A stretch of 64,000 nt of DNA from Zhuqueibacter pondensis (GCA_034505955.1 JAPDQK010000026.1:1-64000); one strand, 5' to 3'; shown: positions 32,850-42,480, counted from the stretch's first letter. Program-made: numbers and translations. The notes: generated by a model not told the origin, from the letters alone.

Positions 32850-35800
32850 AAATCACCCAAACCGCCATCAAGCGTGGTGTCACGTTTGCCATGATCTATC
32901 TGATCGCCGTCGGCTTTGGTCTGTTCTCGCTCGGCCGTCTCGACATCGATCTTTATCCCAAACTGGAATTTCCGGTGATTGCGCTGATCAGCCAATACAC
33001 CGGTGTCGGCCCCTTCGACATGGAAACTGTGGTGACGCGTCCGGTTGAAGAGGTGGTGGCCTCGGTGCAAAACATCGAAAAGATCACCTCCACCTCGGCG
33101 CAAGGCTTATCACTGGTTATGCTGGAGTTTGATTGGGGCACCGACATGAATCAAGCCGAGATCGACGTCCGTAACAGTCTCGAATTTATCCAAGACGTTC
33201 TGCCGCAAGAGGTCAACGGCCCATTGGTTTTTGCCTTCGATCCTTCACAACAGCCGATTTTTTACCTCGCGCTCAGCTCCGATATGCACGGCATGGCAGA
33301 GTTGCGGCGCATTGCGGAACGTGATCTCGAGCCCCGACTGGAGCGCATTCCCGGCGTCGCCTCGGCTTTCACCATGGGTGGCATGCGCCGCGAGATCAAA
33401 GTGTTGGTCGATCCGGCCCGGCTGCGCGCCCACAACATTCCCATCGAACAGGTATCGGCGGCGCTGCAAATGGGCAATCTGCAATTGCCCGCGGGCAAAA
33501 TCGACAATGCCATGCAGGAATTCACCATTCAAACCGCGGGCGAGTACAGCAATCTCGAGCAAATCGAAAATACCAGCGTGGCGGCAATGAACGGCTCGGT
33601 GATTCGCGTGAAAGATGTTGCTTCCGTCGTCGATGGTTTTGTCGAGCAGCAGCAACAGGTTTGGAACAACGGCAAGCCGGCGGTGATGGTGGTGATTCAG
33701 AAACAATCGGATGCCAACACTGCTCAAGTCTGCAAGGAAGTGCGGACCCGTTTCGCCCAAATCGAAGCCGAGCTGCCCAAAGGCGTGCGCCTGGAAACCG
33801 TCATCGATTTTTCGGAATTCATCAACCGCTCAATGGCAAACTTGGGCAACACCGCCCTGCAGGCCATCGCCTTGACCTTTCTCGTGCTGCTCTTCTTTCT
33901 GAGAAATCTGCGCAGCTCGCTCATCGTTGCGGTGTCGATTCCGGTGTCGATGATCGTGACCTTTGCCGTGATGGATCAGGCCGGGCTGACGCTGAACATC
34001 ATTTCGATGGCCGGCCTGGCTTTGGCCGTCGGCATGTTGGTGGACAATTCCATCGTCGTGCTCGAAAACATTTTCCGCCACCGCGAAATGGGCGAGGAAC
34101 TGCGCGAGGCCTCGCACAATGGCGCCACCGAAGTGTCGATGGCCATCACCGCCTCGACGTTGACCACCCTCGCAGTGTTTGTGCCGGTGCTATTTGTGCC
34201 CGGTCTCGCCGGCGAACTGTTCAACGACATGGTGGTCACCATCTGCTTTTCATTGACCGTCTCTCTGCTCGTCGCGTTGACGCTCATTCCACTACTGTCC
34301 TCACGGTTGTTGCATCTGCGGGAGAAATTGCATCAGCAGCGCTGGTTGGCAAAAACGAACGATACCATCGGCGGGTGGTTGACGAGTTTGTACAAAACTT
34401 ATGCAGTCGGCTTAAAATGGTCGTTGGCGCATCGAAAGACCGTGGTCCTTTCCGCCCTGGGCTTGTTCATTCTTTCCATCATCATCCTTGCCAGCCTCGG
34501 CGGAGAATTTTTGCCTCAAAGTGATTCGGGATTTGTGGCGATTGCCGTCGATCGCGCTCCCGGCACCAGCCTGGAGGCGATGGAAACGAGCATGCGCGAA
34601 ATTGACAGCATCATCCGCGAAAGCGTACCGGAAGCAAAAAATACGTACATCAATTTTGGCCAGGGCGAGAGTATCATGGCATTCTTCTCCTCTCGCACCT
34701 CCAGCGAAGGTGACGTCACCATCGGTCTGACCAAACTCACCGAGCGCAAACGCACGCAGTTTGACATTCAGGACGACCTGCGCGAGCGCCTGAAAACCAT
34801 ACCTGGTGTCGAGGTTCGTTTTGCCGACCGCGGGCAGGAAGCCATGTTCGGCGGCGGCAGCGATATCCAGGTGGAAATTTTCGGCCACGACTTGTCGCGT
34901 GCCGAAGCGCTGGCCAATGTCATTGCTGAAAAAGTCAAAAACATCAAAGGCGTTGCCGACGTGGAAACCAGCCTGCGTGAATCGGCACCCGAGCTCAGGA
35001 TAAATTTTGATCGTCAGCGTCTCGCCGATCTGGGATTGAGCACCGCACAGCTCAGCCGGCTCATCAGCACCAGCGTGCTCGGATCCGTTGTCACCCGTTA
35101 TCGTGAAGCGGGCGATGAATATGACGTGCGCGTGCAATTGATCAAAGAGGCGCGAAAGAGCAAGGAGGATATTGAAAACATTTTGATCGTGACGCCTGCC
35201 GGCAAACCCATCCCTCTGCGCGCCGTGGCGGAGGTGGAATACAGCAAAGCGCCCGTTGAAATTACCCGTGAGGGCCAGGAAAGAATGGTGAGCGTCAACA
35301 TCGACATTTCCGGCCGTGATCTGCGCAGTGTCACCAAGGATGTGCGAAAAGCACTCCGGCAAGTGAGCGTGCCGAATGATTTCCGTATCGAGATCGGCGG
35401 CGTTGCCGAGGAGCAACAGGAATCGTTCATGTATCTCGGTTTGGCGATGTTGGCCGCGCTGGTGTTGGTTTACATGGTCATGGCTTCGCAATTCGAATCG
35501 TTGTTGGATCCTTTCATCATTTTATTCACCATTCCGCTTTCTTCCATCGGTGTCGCTCTGGCATTGTTCTTGACCGGCACCAACCTCAATGTGATGGCGC
35601 TCATTGGCATCATCATGCTGGTCGGTATCGTCGTCAATAACGGCATCGTGTTGGTGGATTTCATCAATCAACTGCGCAACCGCGGTAAAGAATTGTTTGA
35701 AGCCATCATGGAGGCCGGGCGGGCGCGCATGCGGCCGGTACTGATGACCGCGCTCACCACCATCCTGGCCATGCTGCCGCTGGCACTCGGCTTGGGCGAA

Positions 35801-35986
35801 AGCGGAGAAAACTGGGCGCCGATGGCGCGTGCCGTCATGGGCGGATTGACCGCAGCCATGGTGCTGACGCTGCTGGTGGTTCCGGTGATCTATGCGATGG
35901 TGGAACTAAAAGCGGAAAAGATCCGACAGAAGCGCGAGGCCCGCAGGGTCAAAGATCAGAGTGAATTGACCCCGGCGCGCGCATAG
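32846..35986 (+). CDS. RND-family efflux transporter (AcrB/HAE1-like)
   Basis: The 1046-residue protein is full length for an RND pump, with twelve membrane helices in two halves, each followed by a large periplasmic loop. Recognisable elements are the N-terminal helix with RGVTFAMIYLIAVGFGL, the relay helix AGLALAVGMLVDNSIVVLEN (Asp of the proton relay) and GIIMLVGIVVNNGIVLVDF. The asparagine-rich second motif is typical of the family. The substrate cannot be told from sequence. No outer-membrane factor gene follows. Confidence 0.95.
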   Translation: MKITQTAIKRGVTFAMIYLIAVGFGLFSLGRLDIDLYPKLEFPVIALISQYTGVGPFDMETVVTRPVEEVVASVQNIEKITSTSAQGLSLVMLEFDWGTDMNQAEIDVRNSLEFIQDVLPQEVNGPLVFAFDPSQQPIFYLALSSDMHGMAELRRIAERDLEPRLERIPGVASAFTMGGMRREIKVLVDPARLRAHNIPIEQVSAALQMGNLQLPAGKIDNAMQEFTIQTAGEYSNLEQIENTSVAAMNGSVIRVKDVASVVDGFVEQQQQVWNNGKPAVMVVIQKQSDANTAQVCKEVRTRFAQIEAELPKGVRLETVIDFSEFINRSMANLGNTALQAIALTFLVLLFFLRNLRSSLIVAVSIPVSMIVTFAVMDQAGLTLNIISMAGLALAVGMLVDNSIVVLENIFRHREMGEELREASHNGATEVSMAITASTLTTLAVFVPVLFVPGLAGELFNDMVVTICFSLTVSLLVALTLIPLLSSRLLHLREKLHQQRWLAKTNDTIGGWLTSLYKTYAVGLKWSLAHRKTVVLSALGLFILSIIILASLGGEFLPQSDSGFVAIAVDRAPGTSLEAMETSMREIDSIIRESVPEAKNTYINFGQGESIMAFFSSRTSSEGDVTIGLTKLTERKRTQFDIQDDLRERLKTIPGVEVRFADRGQEAMFGGGSDIQVEIFGHDLSRAEALANVIAEKVKNIKGVADVETSLRESAPELRINFDRQRLADLGLSTAQLSRLISTSVLGSVVTRYREAGDEYDVRVQLIKEARKSKEDIENILIVTPAGKPIPLRAVAEVEYSKAPVEITREGQERMVSVNIDISGRDLRSVTKDVRKALRQVSVPNDFRIEIGGVAEEQQESFMYLGLAMLAALVLVYMVMASQFESLLDPFIILFTIPLSSIGVALALFLTGTNLNVMALIGIIMLVGIVVNNGIVLVDFINQLRNRGKELFEAIMEAGRARMRPVLMTALTTILAMLPLALGLGESGENWAPMARAVMGGLTAAMVLTLLVVPVIYAMVELKAEKIRQKREARRVKDQSELTPARA

Positions 35987-36189
35987 AACCGCGATGCCAC
36001 TACCTCAATTTTGCACCCGGGAATGCTTGCGCTACGTTTGATGGAGCGCTTCTGACAAGTTCCGCATTGACAAAACGCCGGTGCAAAACTCAAGCACTGG
36101 TAGATCGTTTCCAAATTAGTCTTGTAATACAAATTGTCATTGCGAGTGGTACATGGCCTATCTTTTCCCCCAAACTCTATGGAGAAAAG
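35987..36189. other. Intergenic region before the aldolase gene
   Basis: The 203-base gap holds TTGACA at 36067-36072 with an AT-rich stretch downstream, a possible but unsupported sigma-70 promoter. The segment ATTGTCATTGCGAG (36133-36146) resembles inner arms of the palindromic elements near 2.7-2.97 kb and may be a decayed fragment. Confidence 0.35.
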
Positions 36190-36954
36190 ATGAAACGACT
36201 TTTTCGCAAAAAGCTCACCGCGTTACTCGAACTGTCCCACGAGCTGGGCCGAGAAGATTGGCGCATGGCGCTGCTCGGCGAAGGCAACACTTCGGCTCGC
36301 CTCGGCGCCGATACGTTTCTGGTGAAAGCCAGCGGCAGTCGTCTGGCCACGCTGCAAGAGCAGGATGTCGTCGAGTGCAATGCTGCTGTACTCTTGGCGC
36401 TGCTGGATCAGAAAAATCTCAGCGATGCGGAGATTGAAGCGGCGCTGCTGGCGAGCCGCGTCGATCCCAACAGCAAGAAACCCTCGGTTGAAGCGCTTTT
36501 CCATGCGTACTGCTTGACTTTGCCGAATGTTGAATTTGTTGGACACACGCATGCCGTGGCGGTGAATCAGATTCTGTGTTCGCCGCGCGCACGCGAATTT
36601 GCCACCAAACGCATTTTCCCGGATGAGATTGTTTTTTGCGGCAGCGCTGCGGTTTTTGTGCCTTACACCGATCCCGGCTTGCGTCTGGCGCAGGCCATTC
36701 GCCGGCGCACGGAAATTTTCATGCGGCGCTATCAGCAACCACCGCGGGTGATTTTGTTGGAGAATCACGGTCTCATCACGCTTGGTCGCACGCCCGAGGC
36801 GGTGTTGGCGGCCATGGTGATGGCGGAAAAGACCGCCATGATCTGGGTTGGCGCGGCGGCGCTCGGCGGCCCCAAATTCCTCTCAAAAAAGAACATCTGG
36901 CGCATTGCCGGCCGGTCGGATGAACATTATCGCCAACGCATGTTGAATGTATAA
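36190..36954 (+). CDS. Class II aldolase/adducin-family protein
   Basis: The 254-residue protein belongs to the zinc-dependent class II aldolase family that includes fuculose- and rhamnulose-phosphate aldolases and ribulose-phosphate epimerases. The motif LLGEGNTSAR binds phosphate. The zinc ligands are His119 and His121 (GHTHA) and His193 (ENHG), with candidate catalytic Glu101. The reaction cannot be chosen from sequence. GGAGA five bases upstream supports ATG 36190. It stands 20 bases before a secreted DUF6786-like gene with which it may be co-transcribed. Confidence 0.85.
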   Translation: MKRLFRKKLTALLELSHELGREDWRMALLGEGNTSARLGADTFLVKASGSRLATLQEQDVVECNAAVLLALLDQKNLSDAEIEAALLASRVDPNSKKPSVEALFHAYCLTLPNVEFVGHTHAVAVNQILCSPRAREFATKRIFPDEIVFCGSAAVFVPYTDPGLRLAQAIRRRTEIFMRRYQQPPRVILLENHGLITLGRTPEAVLAAMVMAEKTAMIWVGAAALGGPKFLSKKNIWRIAGRSDEHYRQRMLNV

Positions 36955-36974
36955 CTTGACACGGAGACTCAATC

Positions 36975-38198
36975 ATGAAATGGATGAAACTTATTTTGAC
37001 GGGATTGATTATGATGACACAGCATGCATTGACCCAGGAAAAAACCGGCGCGCCGACTTTTGGAGACGATTTGGCCTTTCTCAAGAAATACACCGAGGTG
37101 ATCGTGCTTTCCGACAAAACCGGCGCGCAGCAAGTCGCCGTCATTCCGGCGTATCAAGCCCGCATCATGACCAGTACCGCCGATGGCATGAACGGAATCA
37201 GCTTCGGCTGGGTCAATCGCGAGCTGATTGCATCAGGGAAAATCCAGCCGCACATCAATGTCTATGGCGGCGAGGACCGCTTCTGGATCGGACCGGAAGG
37301 CGGACAATTTTCGGTGTTCTTTGCGAAGGGTGCCAAATTTGATTTGGAGCATTGGTTCACGCCGCCGGCCATCGACACCGAACCGTTCGAGCTGGTGAGC
37401 AAAAGCCGGGAGCACGTGCTTTGCCGCCGCCAAATTCAACTCACCAATTACTCCGGTACAATTTTCAATTTGGCAGTAAATCGCGAAATCCGCCTGCTCG
37501 ATGCGAAGACGAGTTGGGGACATCTCGGCCTCTCGCCCAAGCCGCAGGTCAAGATGGTTGCGGTCGAATCCATCAATATGATAAAAAATATCGGCGCCAA
37601 TTCGTGGAACAAAAAATCCGGCTTGCTCTCGATTTGGATTCTCGGCATGTTCAACGCTTCACCGGTGACGACGGTGGTGATTCCCTTCAAGACCGGGCCG
37701 GAAACGGATTTGGGACCGATTGTGAATGATGCGTATTTCGGCAAAGTTCCGGCGGAACGGCTGGTGATCAAGGAGGGGGTGATGTTTTTCGCTGCCGATG
37801 CAAATTATCGCAGCAAGATCGGAGTTTCGCCGCGCCGGAGCAAGCCGGTGATGGGGAGCTATGACGCGGTGAATCAGGTGTTGACATTGGCGCAATTTAC
37901 CTTACCGGAAGGCGCGACCGATTATGTGAATTCGATGTGGCAGTTGCAGGATGATCCGTTCGCCGGCGATGCTGTCAATAGCTACAATGACGGGCCCCCG
38001 GCACCCGGCGCCAAGCAGTTGGGGAAATTTTACGAATTGGAATCTTCTTCACCGGCGCTGGCGTTGGCGCCCAACGAGTCCGCGACGCACGTGCATCGCA
38101 CCATCCATCTGCAAGGCGCAGAGAAAGATCTCGACGCGATTGCGCGCACCATCCTCGGGGTTGGTGTGCACGAAATCCAGCAAGCGTTGAAAAAATGA
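36975..38198 (+). CDS. Secreted beta-sandwich protein, DUF6786-like
   Basis: The 407-residue protein has a signal peptide (KWMKLILTGLIMMTQHALTQ) and a body rich in beta strands (VAVIPAYQARIMTSTADG, HINVYGGEDRFWIGPEGGQF). It resembles the DUF6786 family, which has a galactose-mutarotase-like fold; no catalytic residues are established. A carbohydrate-related role is a guess based on fold and on the adjacent aldolase. The gene follows the aldolase by 20 bases. Confidence 0.7.
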   Translation: MKWMKLILTGLIMMTQHALTQEKTGAPTFGDDLAFLKKYTEVIVLSDKTGAQQVAVIPAYQARIMTSTADGMNGISFGWVNRELIASGKIQPHINVYGGEDRFWIGPEGGQFSVFFAKGAKFDLEHWFTPPAIDTEPFELVSKSREHVLCRRQIQLTNYSGTIFNLAVNREIRLLDAKTSWGHLGLSPKPQVKMVAVESINMIKNIGANSWNKKSGLLSIWILGMFNASPVTTVVIPFKTGPETDLGPIVNDAYFGKVPAERLVIKEGVMFFAADANYRSKIGVSPRRSKPVMGSYDAVNQVLTLAQFTLPEGATDYVNSMWQLQDDPFAGDAVNSYNDGPPAPGAKQLGKFYELESSSPALALAPNESATHVHRTIHLQGAEKDLDAIARTILGVGVHEIQQALKK

Positions 38199-38420
38199 GG
38201 CGGATGAGAGTCGTTGTTGGTCTCATTATGCGGGGACAGCTCAAATCACCATTTCAATTTTCAAGATTTGAACAAGGGCGGCAACGCTTTGCTAAAATTC
38301 AACATTCATCTCCACCATCTCCAAAGCTGATAAGCCGACGGCCGTAGGGCTGCGCCCGGAAGGTGTCTTCGGTGTCTCTCGGCAGGAATTTTTTGCTTTT
38401 TTGCAAAAATTTCACTTTAA

Positions 38421-38604
38421 CCTGGATTATTCGTAACCACAAAGGCTACGCCCGCAGGGACACAAAGTTCACTGAATGAAAAAATTTGAAAACTATATCA
38501 AGAAACGAAAAATGAAAAACTGAGTTTGGATTCGATATGTACCATAAATCAATATTCTTTGTGCTCTTTGTGCCTTTGTTGTGAGATGTATGAATAATTC
38601 AAGG
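38421..38604. repeat. Large imperfect palindrome of the CACAAAG type
   Basis: The left arm CCTGGATTATTCGTAACC with ACAAAGG and GACACAAAG pairs with the right arm CTTTGTGCC...TGAATAATTCAAGG over about 40 bases with mismatches. The left arm also contains GGCTACGCCCGCAGGG, the inner segment of the mobile palindromes, in reverse orientation. It occupies the middle of the 496-bp gap between the DUF6786-like gene and pal. I see no gene in the rest of that gap. Confidence 0.5.
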
Positions 38605-38694
38605 CAAAGAGACCAATGCTGGAAGCTTTTGGGGCTGAATGTCGTTCGGGGATCGAGCCTCCGGGCAACCACCGACTTTTAAGAAGCCGGGCAT

Positions 38695-39234
38695 TTACCT
38701 TGCTTTGAATTCTGCCCGTCGGTTTTTAGCCCAGGCTTCTTCGTTGTGTCGAAAATCGACCGGACGTTCTTTACCATAACTGATTATTGAGATTTGCGCC
38801 GGATCAACCCCGAGCGACACCAGATAATTCTTGGCGGCTTTGGCGCGTTTGTCGCCCAAAGCGAGATTGTATTCGATCGTGCCGCGCTCGTCACAATGCC
38901 CCTCAATAATAATACTTGCTTCAGGATGCGCCTTGAGCGCTCTGGCATTGGCCGCCAGAATTTGTAACGCTTCCGTTTTGAGATCGAATTTGTCGAAATC
39001 AAAATAAATCGTGTTCAAAACCAGCGGCACCGTAGAAGGGCGCTCCGCTTCATAAGCTTTTACTTCCTCGGTTGGCGTGGTTGCAACGGGCATCGGTTCC
39101 TGTTCGGTTGGCACTGCCGGCTGTTGCATTTCGGTCTGTACGGTTTTTTTCGCACCGCCGCAACCAACTAAAGCAATAACGACTAAAAGCAGTATGATCA
39201 GGTTTGCAGCAAACTTGAAAGTAAAACGATTCAT
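38695..39234 (-). CDS. pal: Peptidoglycan-associated lipoprotein (Pal, OmpA domain)
   Basis: The 179-residue lipoprotein has the lipobox LVGC at about 22-25, a Pro/Glu-rich linker and an OmpA-like peptidoglycan-binding domain (YFDFDKFDL; GHCDERGTIEYNLALGDKRA). Pal ties the outer membrane to peptidoglycan as part of Tol-Pal and marks a diderm envelope. The Asp and Arg residues that bind diaminopimelate (DERG...RA) are present. A CpoB/YbgF-like gene lies 2.2 kb upstream on the same strand; TolQRAB are not in the window. Confidence 0.93.
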   Translation of the reverse strand: MNRFTFKFAANLIILLLVVIALVGCGGAKKTVQTEMQQPAVPTEQEPMPVATTPTEEVKAYEAERPSTVPLVLNTIYFDFDKFDLKTEALQILAANARALKAHPEASIIIEGHCDERGTIEYNLALGDKRAKAAKNYLVSLGVDPAQISIISYGKERPVDFRHNEEAWAKNRRAEFKAR

Positions 39235-39273
39235 CTTGACCCTCCTTGAGTTGAAGTTGATTCAGCGATGACC

Positions 39274-39498
39274 TCATTGTCGTAACCAATGCTGGACAAC
39301 CAGCAAAATCAAGAGTCCCACCATAACGACCAGAACCCAAACGCCGCTGATTACTTTTTTGGCTGGGATTTTTCCGTCGTCACCCGTGCGGCGATTCTCC
39401 TGCGCCGGGGACTCCGATTGGGCTGAAAAGGATTTTCCCGGCGCGCCGGGAAATGGCTCTTTCGAGCCGGGCATAATATGTTTTTTGTGTTTGCTCAT
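39274..39498 (-). CDS. Small membrane protein ending HWLRQ
   Basis: The 74-residue protein has a polar, Pro/Ser-rich N-terminal half (HKKHIMPGSKEPFPGAPG) and one membrane helix (GVWVLVVMVGLLILLVV) followed by QHWLRQ. It has a good GGGAGA-type site. The last residues match the end of the small peptide at 40371 (VHWLRQ), suggesting two related tail-anchored proteins around the slipin gene. The function is unknown. Confidence 0.6.
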   Translation of the reverse strand: MSKHKKHIMPGSKEPFPGAPGKSFSAQSESPAQENRRTGDDGKIPAKKVISGVWVLVVMVGLLILLVVQHWLRQ

Positions 39499-39556
39499 TT
39501 TATCATCTCCCTGCCTCGTGTGAGGCGTAAAAATTGGGTAAACGTTGACACGCGAA

Positions 39557-40330
39557 TCACTTTTTTCTCTGGTCCAGAAAGATTTTCAAAAGATCGATCG
39601 GCACCGGAAAGATGGTGGTCGACTTTTTTTGAGCGGCCACCTCGGTAAGAGTCTGCAGAAACCTCAGTTGAACGGCTGTCGGGTCGGCGCTGAGTTGATG
39701 TGCGGCCTCACTGAGTTTCGCCGAGGCTTGCAATTCGCCATCGGCGTGAATCACCTTGGCGCGGCGCTCGCGCTCGGCTTCGGCCTGGCGCGCCATGGCG
39801 CGTTGCATTTCCGCCGGCAAATCGACGTGTTTCACTTCCACCGCCGATACTTTGATGCCCCACGGTTCGGTTTGGGAATCAATAATCTTCTGCAACGCCG
39901 CGTTGATTTTTTCACGATGTGCCAACAGCTCATCCAGTTCCGCTTGTCCCAGTACACTACGCAACGTGGTTTGCGCCAGTTGGGAGATGGCGAAACGATA
40001 ATCCTCGACCTCGATGACGGCTTTGGCCGGATCAATGACACGGAAATACAGCACCGCATTGACTTTGATGGAAACATTGTCGCGGGTGATGACATCCTGT
40101 GGGGTGATGTCCATCGTGACCATGCGCAAGCTCACCTTCACCATGCGATCAATGAAGGGAATCAAAATGATCAAGCCCGGGCCCTTGTAGGCTCTTTCGC
40201 CGCCGGCGGTTTTAATACGCAGCAGGCGGCCAAGCCTGAAGATGACCGCGCGCTCATATTCACGCAACACGCTGAACATGTTCACGATCAGCATCAAGGC
40301 CAGCATGATGAGCAGGGATATGAAAGCCAT
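39557..40330 (-). CDS. Slipin/stomatin-like SPFH protein
   Basis: The 257-residue band-7 protein has an N-terminal membrane hairpin (AFISLLIMLALMLIVNMFSV), an SPFH domain (REYERAVIFRLGRL, GPGLIILIPFID, VNAVLYFRV) and a coiled coil (AMARQAEAERERRAKVI). Slipins form membrane microdomain scaffolds, often with NfeD proteases, though no NfeD gene is adjacent here. I start at 40330 (MAFISLL); the longer frame adds a Cys/Trp-rich extension that is not family-like. Confidence 0.9.
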   Translation of the reverse strand: MAFISLLIMLALMLIVNMFSVLREYERAVIFRLGRLLRIKTAGGERAYKGPGLIILIPFIDRMVKVSLRMVTMDITPQDVITRDNVSIKVNAVLYFRVIDPAKAVIEVEDYRFAISQLAQTTLRSVLGQAELDELLAHREKINAALQKIIDSQTEPWGIKVSAVEVKHVDLPAEMQRAMARQAEAERERRAKVIHADGELQASAKLSEAAHQLSADPTAVQLRFLQTLTEVAAQKKSTTIFPVPIDLLKIFLDQRKK

Positions 40331-40370
40331 AATCGCCTCAGTAATGTTCCAATCTCTGGCGTCCACAAAT

Positions 40371-40475
40371 TTATTGGCGCAGCCAATGCACGAAAACCAA
40401 CACCACCAACATGCCGAGTAATGAAAAAGTTCGACGCCCAAATGTTGTCTTCATAACCGTCCCAACTATTGCCAT
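40371..40475 (-). CDS. Possible 34-residue membrane peptide ending HWLRQ
   Basis: The peptide consists of MAIVGTVMKTTFGRR and a helix FSLLGMLVVLVFV followed by HWLRQ, the same ending as the 74-residue protein at 39274. GGGGA lies seven bases before the ATG at 40475; a second start at MKTTF would give 27 residues. Its size makes chance possible, but the shared tail is suggestive. Confidence 0.4.
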   Translation of the reverse strand: MAIVGTVMKTTFGRRTFSLLGMLVVLVFVHWLRQ

Positions 40476-40501
40476 AAAAAATTCCCCACTGGTTGAACCG
40501 C

Positions 40502-40924
40502 TCAAGCCGGCGGATGCAAAAGCAAATTGCTGCGAGGCTGTTGTGAAATCGCGATCCGGGCGGTGCATAACGGCGCCTCCAACAATTCCTTCACGGTTGC
40601 CTTGAGCGCCGACAGATCGGAGCTTTTGATGACAAACCGATCCGCACCCCAGCAGCGAAAATCCTGCCTGAATTCCGGATATGCGGTATTGATGACAACC
40701 TTGAGATCGCGGCGCAGCACCATCATTTTTTGCAACCAGTCGAGGCCATCGTCCCCGCCAACCACCAGATCCAAAATGACGAGATCGATGGGAATTTGCT
40801 GAAGAATGCGCAGCGCTTCACTACCTTGACCAACGACAATAACCTGATGACCCTCACGCTCCAATTCCTCCGTGTACAGGCGGCGCAAATATTGCTCGTC
40901 TTCCAAAATCATGATATTAGCCAT
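40502..40924 (-). CDS. Stand-alone receiver domain protein
   Basis: The 140-residue protein has the receiver fold with an acidic pair (LEDE 8-10), phosphoacceptor Asp52 (LVILDLVV) and a Lys in FVIKSSD. The tail after residue 120 (LCTARIAISQQPRSNLLLHPPA) is probably disordered. There is no kinase or output gene adjacent, so the partner is unknown. Confidence 0.82.
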   Translation of the reverse strand: MANIMILEDEQYLRRLYTEELEREGHQVIVVGQGSEALRILQQIPIDLVILDLVVGGDDGLDWLQKMMVLRRDLKVVINTAYPEFRQDFRCWGADRFVIKSSDLSALKATVKELLEAPLCTARIAISQQPRSNLLLHPPA

Positions 40925-41027
40925 GTCACACCCTGGAAATTCACCGGGTTGTGCAATGAATGCAAAGCCCGGTGATCAAATGGAATGATTCCGATTGGGA
41001 AAATCAAGGCCTGTTCAATGGAAGAAT

Positions 41028-41399
41028 TTAAACCGGAGCCGGAGGGGAAACATCGTTGAAGGAAAAGGTTTTGAAGAAATCGAAAATGTTTAGCCCGTCA
41101 CGGTGGAGAAGAAGGTCAAAGCCGATGACCGGAGGAATGAATTTGGGGCGCTGATTGGTGCAGAGATTGAGCCGCGATACTTTGGTCAGCCAATAGCGCA
41201 AGCTGAAGCGCATCCGCAACTCCACAACGACCATCGGCACAAACTGAGCGAGGCGCTGGAAGGGCAGAAGGCCGCAGCTCGAGAGCATGATCTGCCACAC
41301 CACGAGAAAAGTAATCAGACTTCCTTGACTGACCGAGAGCAGAACAAGAAATTCCAACTCAGGCACGGCACTACCGGCACCAATGTAATGCATGAGCAA
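41028..41399 (-). CDS. Uncertain hypothetical protein, hydrophobic N-terminal half
   Basis: The 123-residue frame begins MLMHYIGAG nine bases after GGAAAG. It has hydrophobic stretches (ELEFLVLLSVSQGSLITFLVVWQIML; split here for length) and ends FSFNDVSPPAPV. No family is recognised. It fills an otherwise empty 520-bp gap between a receiver gene and cpoB on the same strand, but its composition is not clearly protein-like. An overlapping plus-strand frame exists. Confidence 0.3.
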   Translation of the reverse strand: MLMHYIGAGSAVPELEFLVLLSVSQGSLITFLVVWQIMLSSCGLLPFQRLAQFVPMVVVELRMRFSLRYWLTKVSRLNLCTNQRPKFIPPVIGFDLLLHRDGLNIFDFFKTFSFNDVSPPAPV

Positions 41400-41445
41400 A
41401 GCTTTCCGGTTTATCGAACAGATATTTCAATAACACGATTCAAAA

Positions 41446-42240
41446 TCAGTTCTGCAATTCACGCAAGCGCGACAGGGCTTGAGGCGCTTCTTTGGCTTTG
41501 GGAAAACGCTCGAGCAAGGTTTCCAGGGTTTTCTTTCCAGCATTCGTCTGGCCGAGCGCAATCTGATGGTTCGCCAACTTGAGCATGGCGAGGGGCACTC
41601 TGTCACTTTCCGGATAGTTGGAAATGAGATTCTGGAAGGCCTGCAGCGCCTTCTCAATTTGTCCCTCGCCATTATAACTTTCACCGATCCAATATTGGGC
41701 GTCGTCTGCCAACTCGCCTTGCGGCAAGAACCGCAAGTAGAGCATGAAGCTTTCTCGAGCCTGCTGGTAGTGGCCCTTGACCAAGTCCTGGTATGCCGCT
41801 TCGTACAGTCGCACCGAGCCTGGAAACTGCAAACGAAGATTGGCGGTCGCGGTATCCATCGGACTGACTTTATTGGTGGCTGGCGGCGTTGACCCCGCCG
41901 TCGAGGTCGCCAAGCGCAGTTTCGCTGGTAAATTCGAGATCCGCCGGCTCATCTCGTCGAGACGACCATTCAAGAACTCATTCTGCTTGGCGATTTGATC
42001 GAGTTGTGCACGCATGTCCGCACGCCATCGCTGAGTGGAATCCGCTGCCTGGACTGTCATGAACTGAAGTTGGTTCAGCTGGTACCCGAGGTATTGTTGG
42101 TCGTTGCGCAGCGAATCCAGCTGGGTGCGTAGAAATGCCGTGTCTTTTTTTAAATTGACAATTTCCTTGCGCGTTGCACAGGCCGGGAGAAAAAACAAAC
42201 TGAGAAACAAGAATAAGGATGAATGGCGCATGACACTCAT
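41446..42240 (-). CDS. CpoB/YbgF-like Tol-Pal-associated TPR lipoprotein
   Basis: The 264-residue protein has a lipoprotein signal (FLFLSLFFLPAC), an N-terminal coiled coil (LKKDTAFLRTQLDSLRNDQ, then a second Gln-rich stretch) and C-terminal TPR/YbgF repeats (YEAAYQDLVKGHYQQA, DDAQYWIGESYN). CpoB proteins coordinate cell-wall synthesis with Tol-Pal; E. coli CpoB is not a lipoprotein, so this is a variant. Two starts are possible (42240 or 42231). Confidence 0.85.
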   Translation of the reverse strand: MSVMRHSSLFLFLSLFFLPACATRKEIVNLKKDTAFLRTQLDSLRNDQQYLGYQLNQLQFMTVQAADSTQRWRADMRAQLDQIAKQNEFLNGRLDEMSRRISNLPAKLRLATSTAGSTPPATNKVSPMDTATANLRLQFPGSVRLYEAAYQDLVKGHYQQARESFMLYLRFLPQGELADDAQYWIGESYNGEGQIEKALQAFQNLISNYPESDRVPLAMLKLANHQIALGQTNAGKKTLETLLERFPKAKEAPQALSRLRELQN

Positions 42241-42270
42241 TCGTGAAATCACCGCGGCAAGCCAATTGAC

Positions 42271-42319
42271 TTTTAACAAACAGGCAGGGCAGCGGCAGAG
42301 ATCAAGCCGCCACCCTGCC
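42271..42319 (-). terminator. Probable intrinsic terminator after the CusS-type kinase
   Basis: On the minus strand, GGCAGGG and GCGGC pair with GCCGC and CCCTGCC around a nine-base loop, with a 2x2 mismatch between stem halves, followed by TGTTTGTTAAAAG. It lies between the kinase gene end (42577) and the cpoB start, in the right orientation to end the two-component operon. Confidence 0.6.
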
Positions 42320-42480
42320 CTTTGGTCATCTACTCAAAGCCGGAGTATCGGAGGCGGAACTCCATTCAGTGCTTTGGGTAGCCGACCTATACGGCACTTG
42401 AGATATGAGAGGAACAAATGTTTGGCTTAAGTAAAGATAAAAACACCGTGGGTTCTTTTCAAATTAGAAAACTCCAATAA

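Noticed and set aside
41103..41582. A plus-strand frame in the gap before cpoB
   Set aside because: It runs into the well-supported cpoB gene and has no recognisable domain or good ribosome site.
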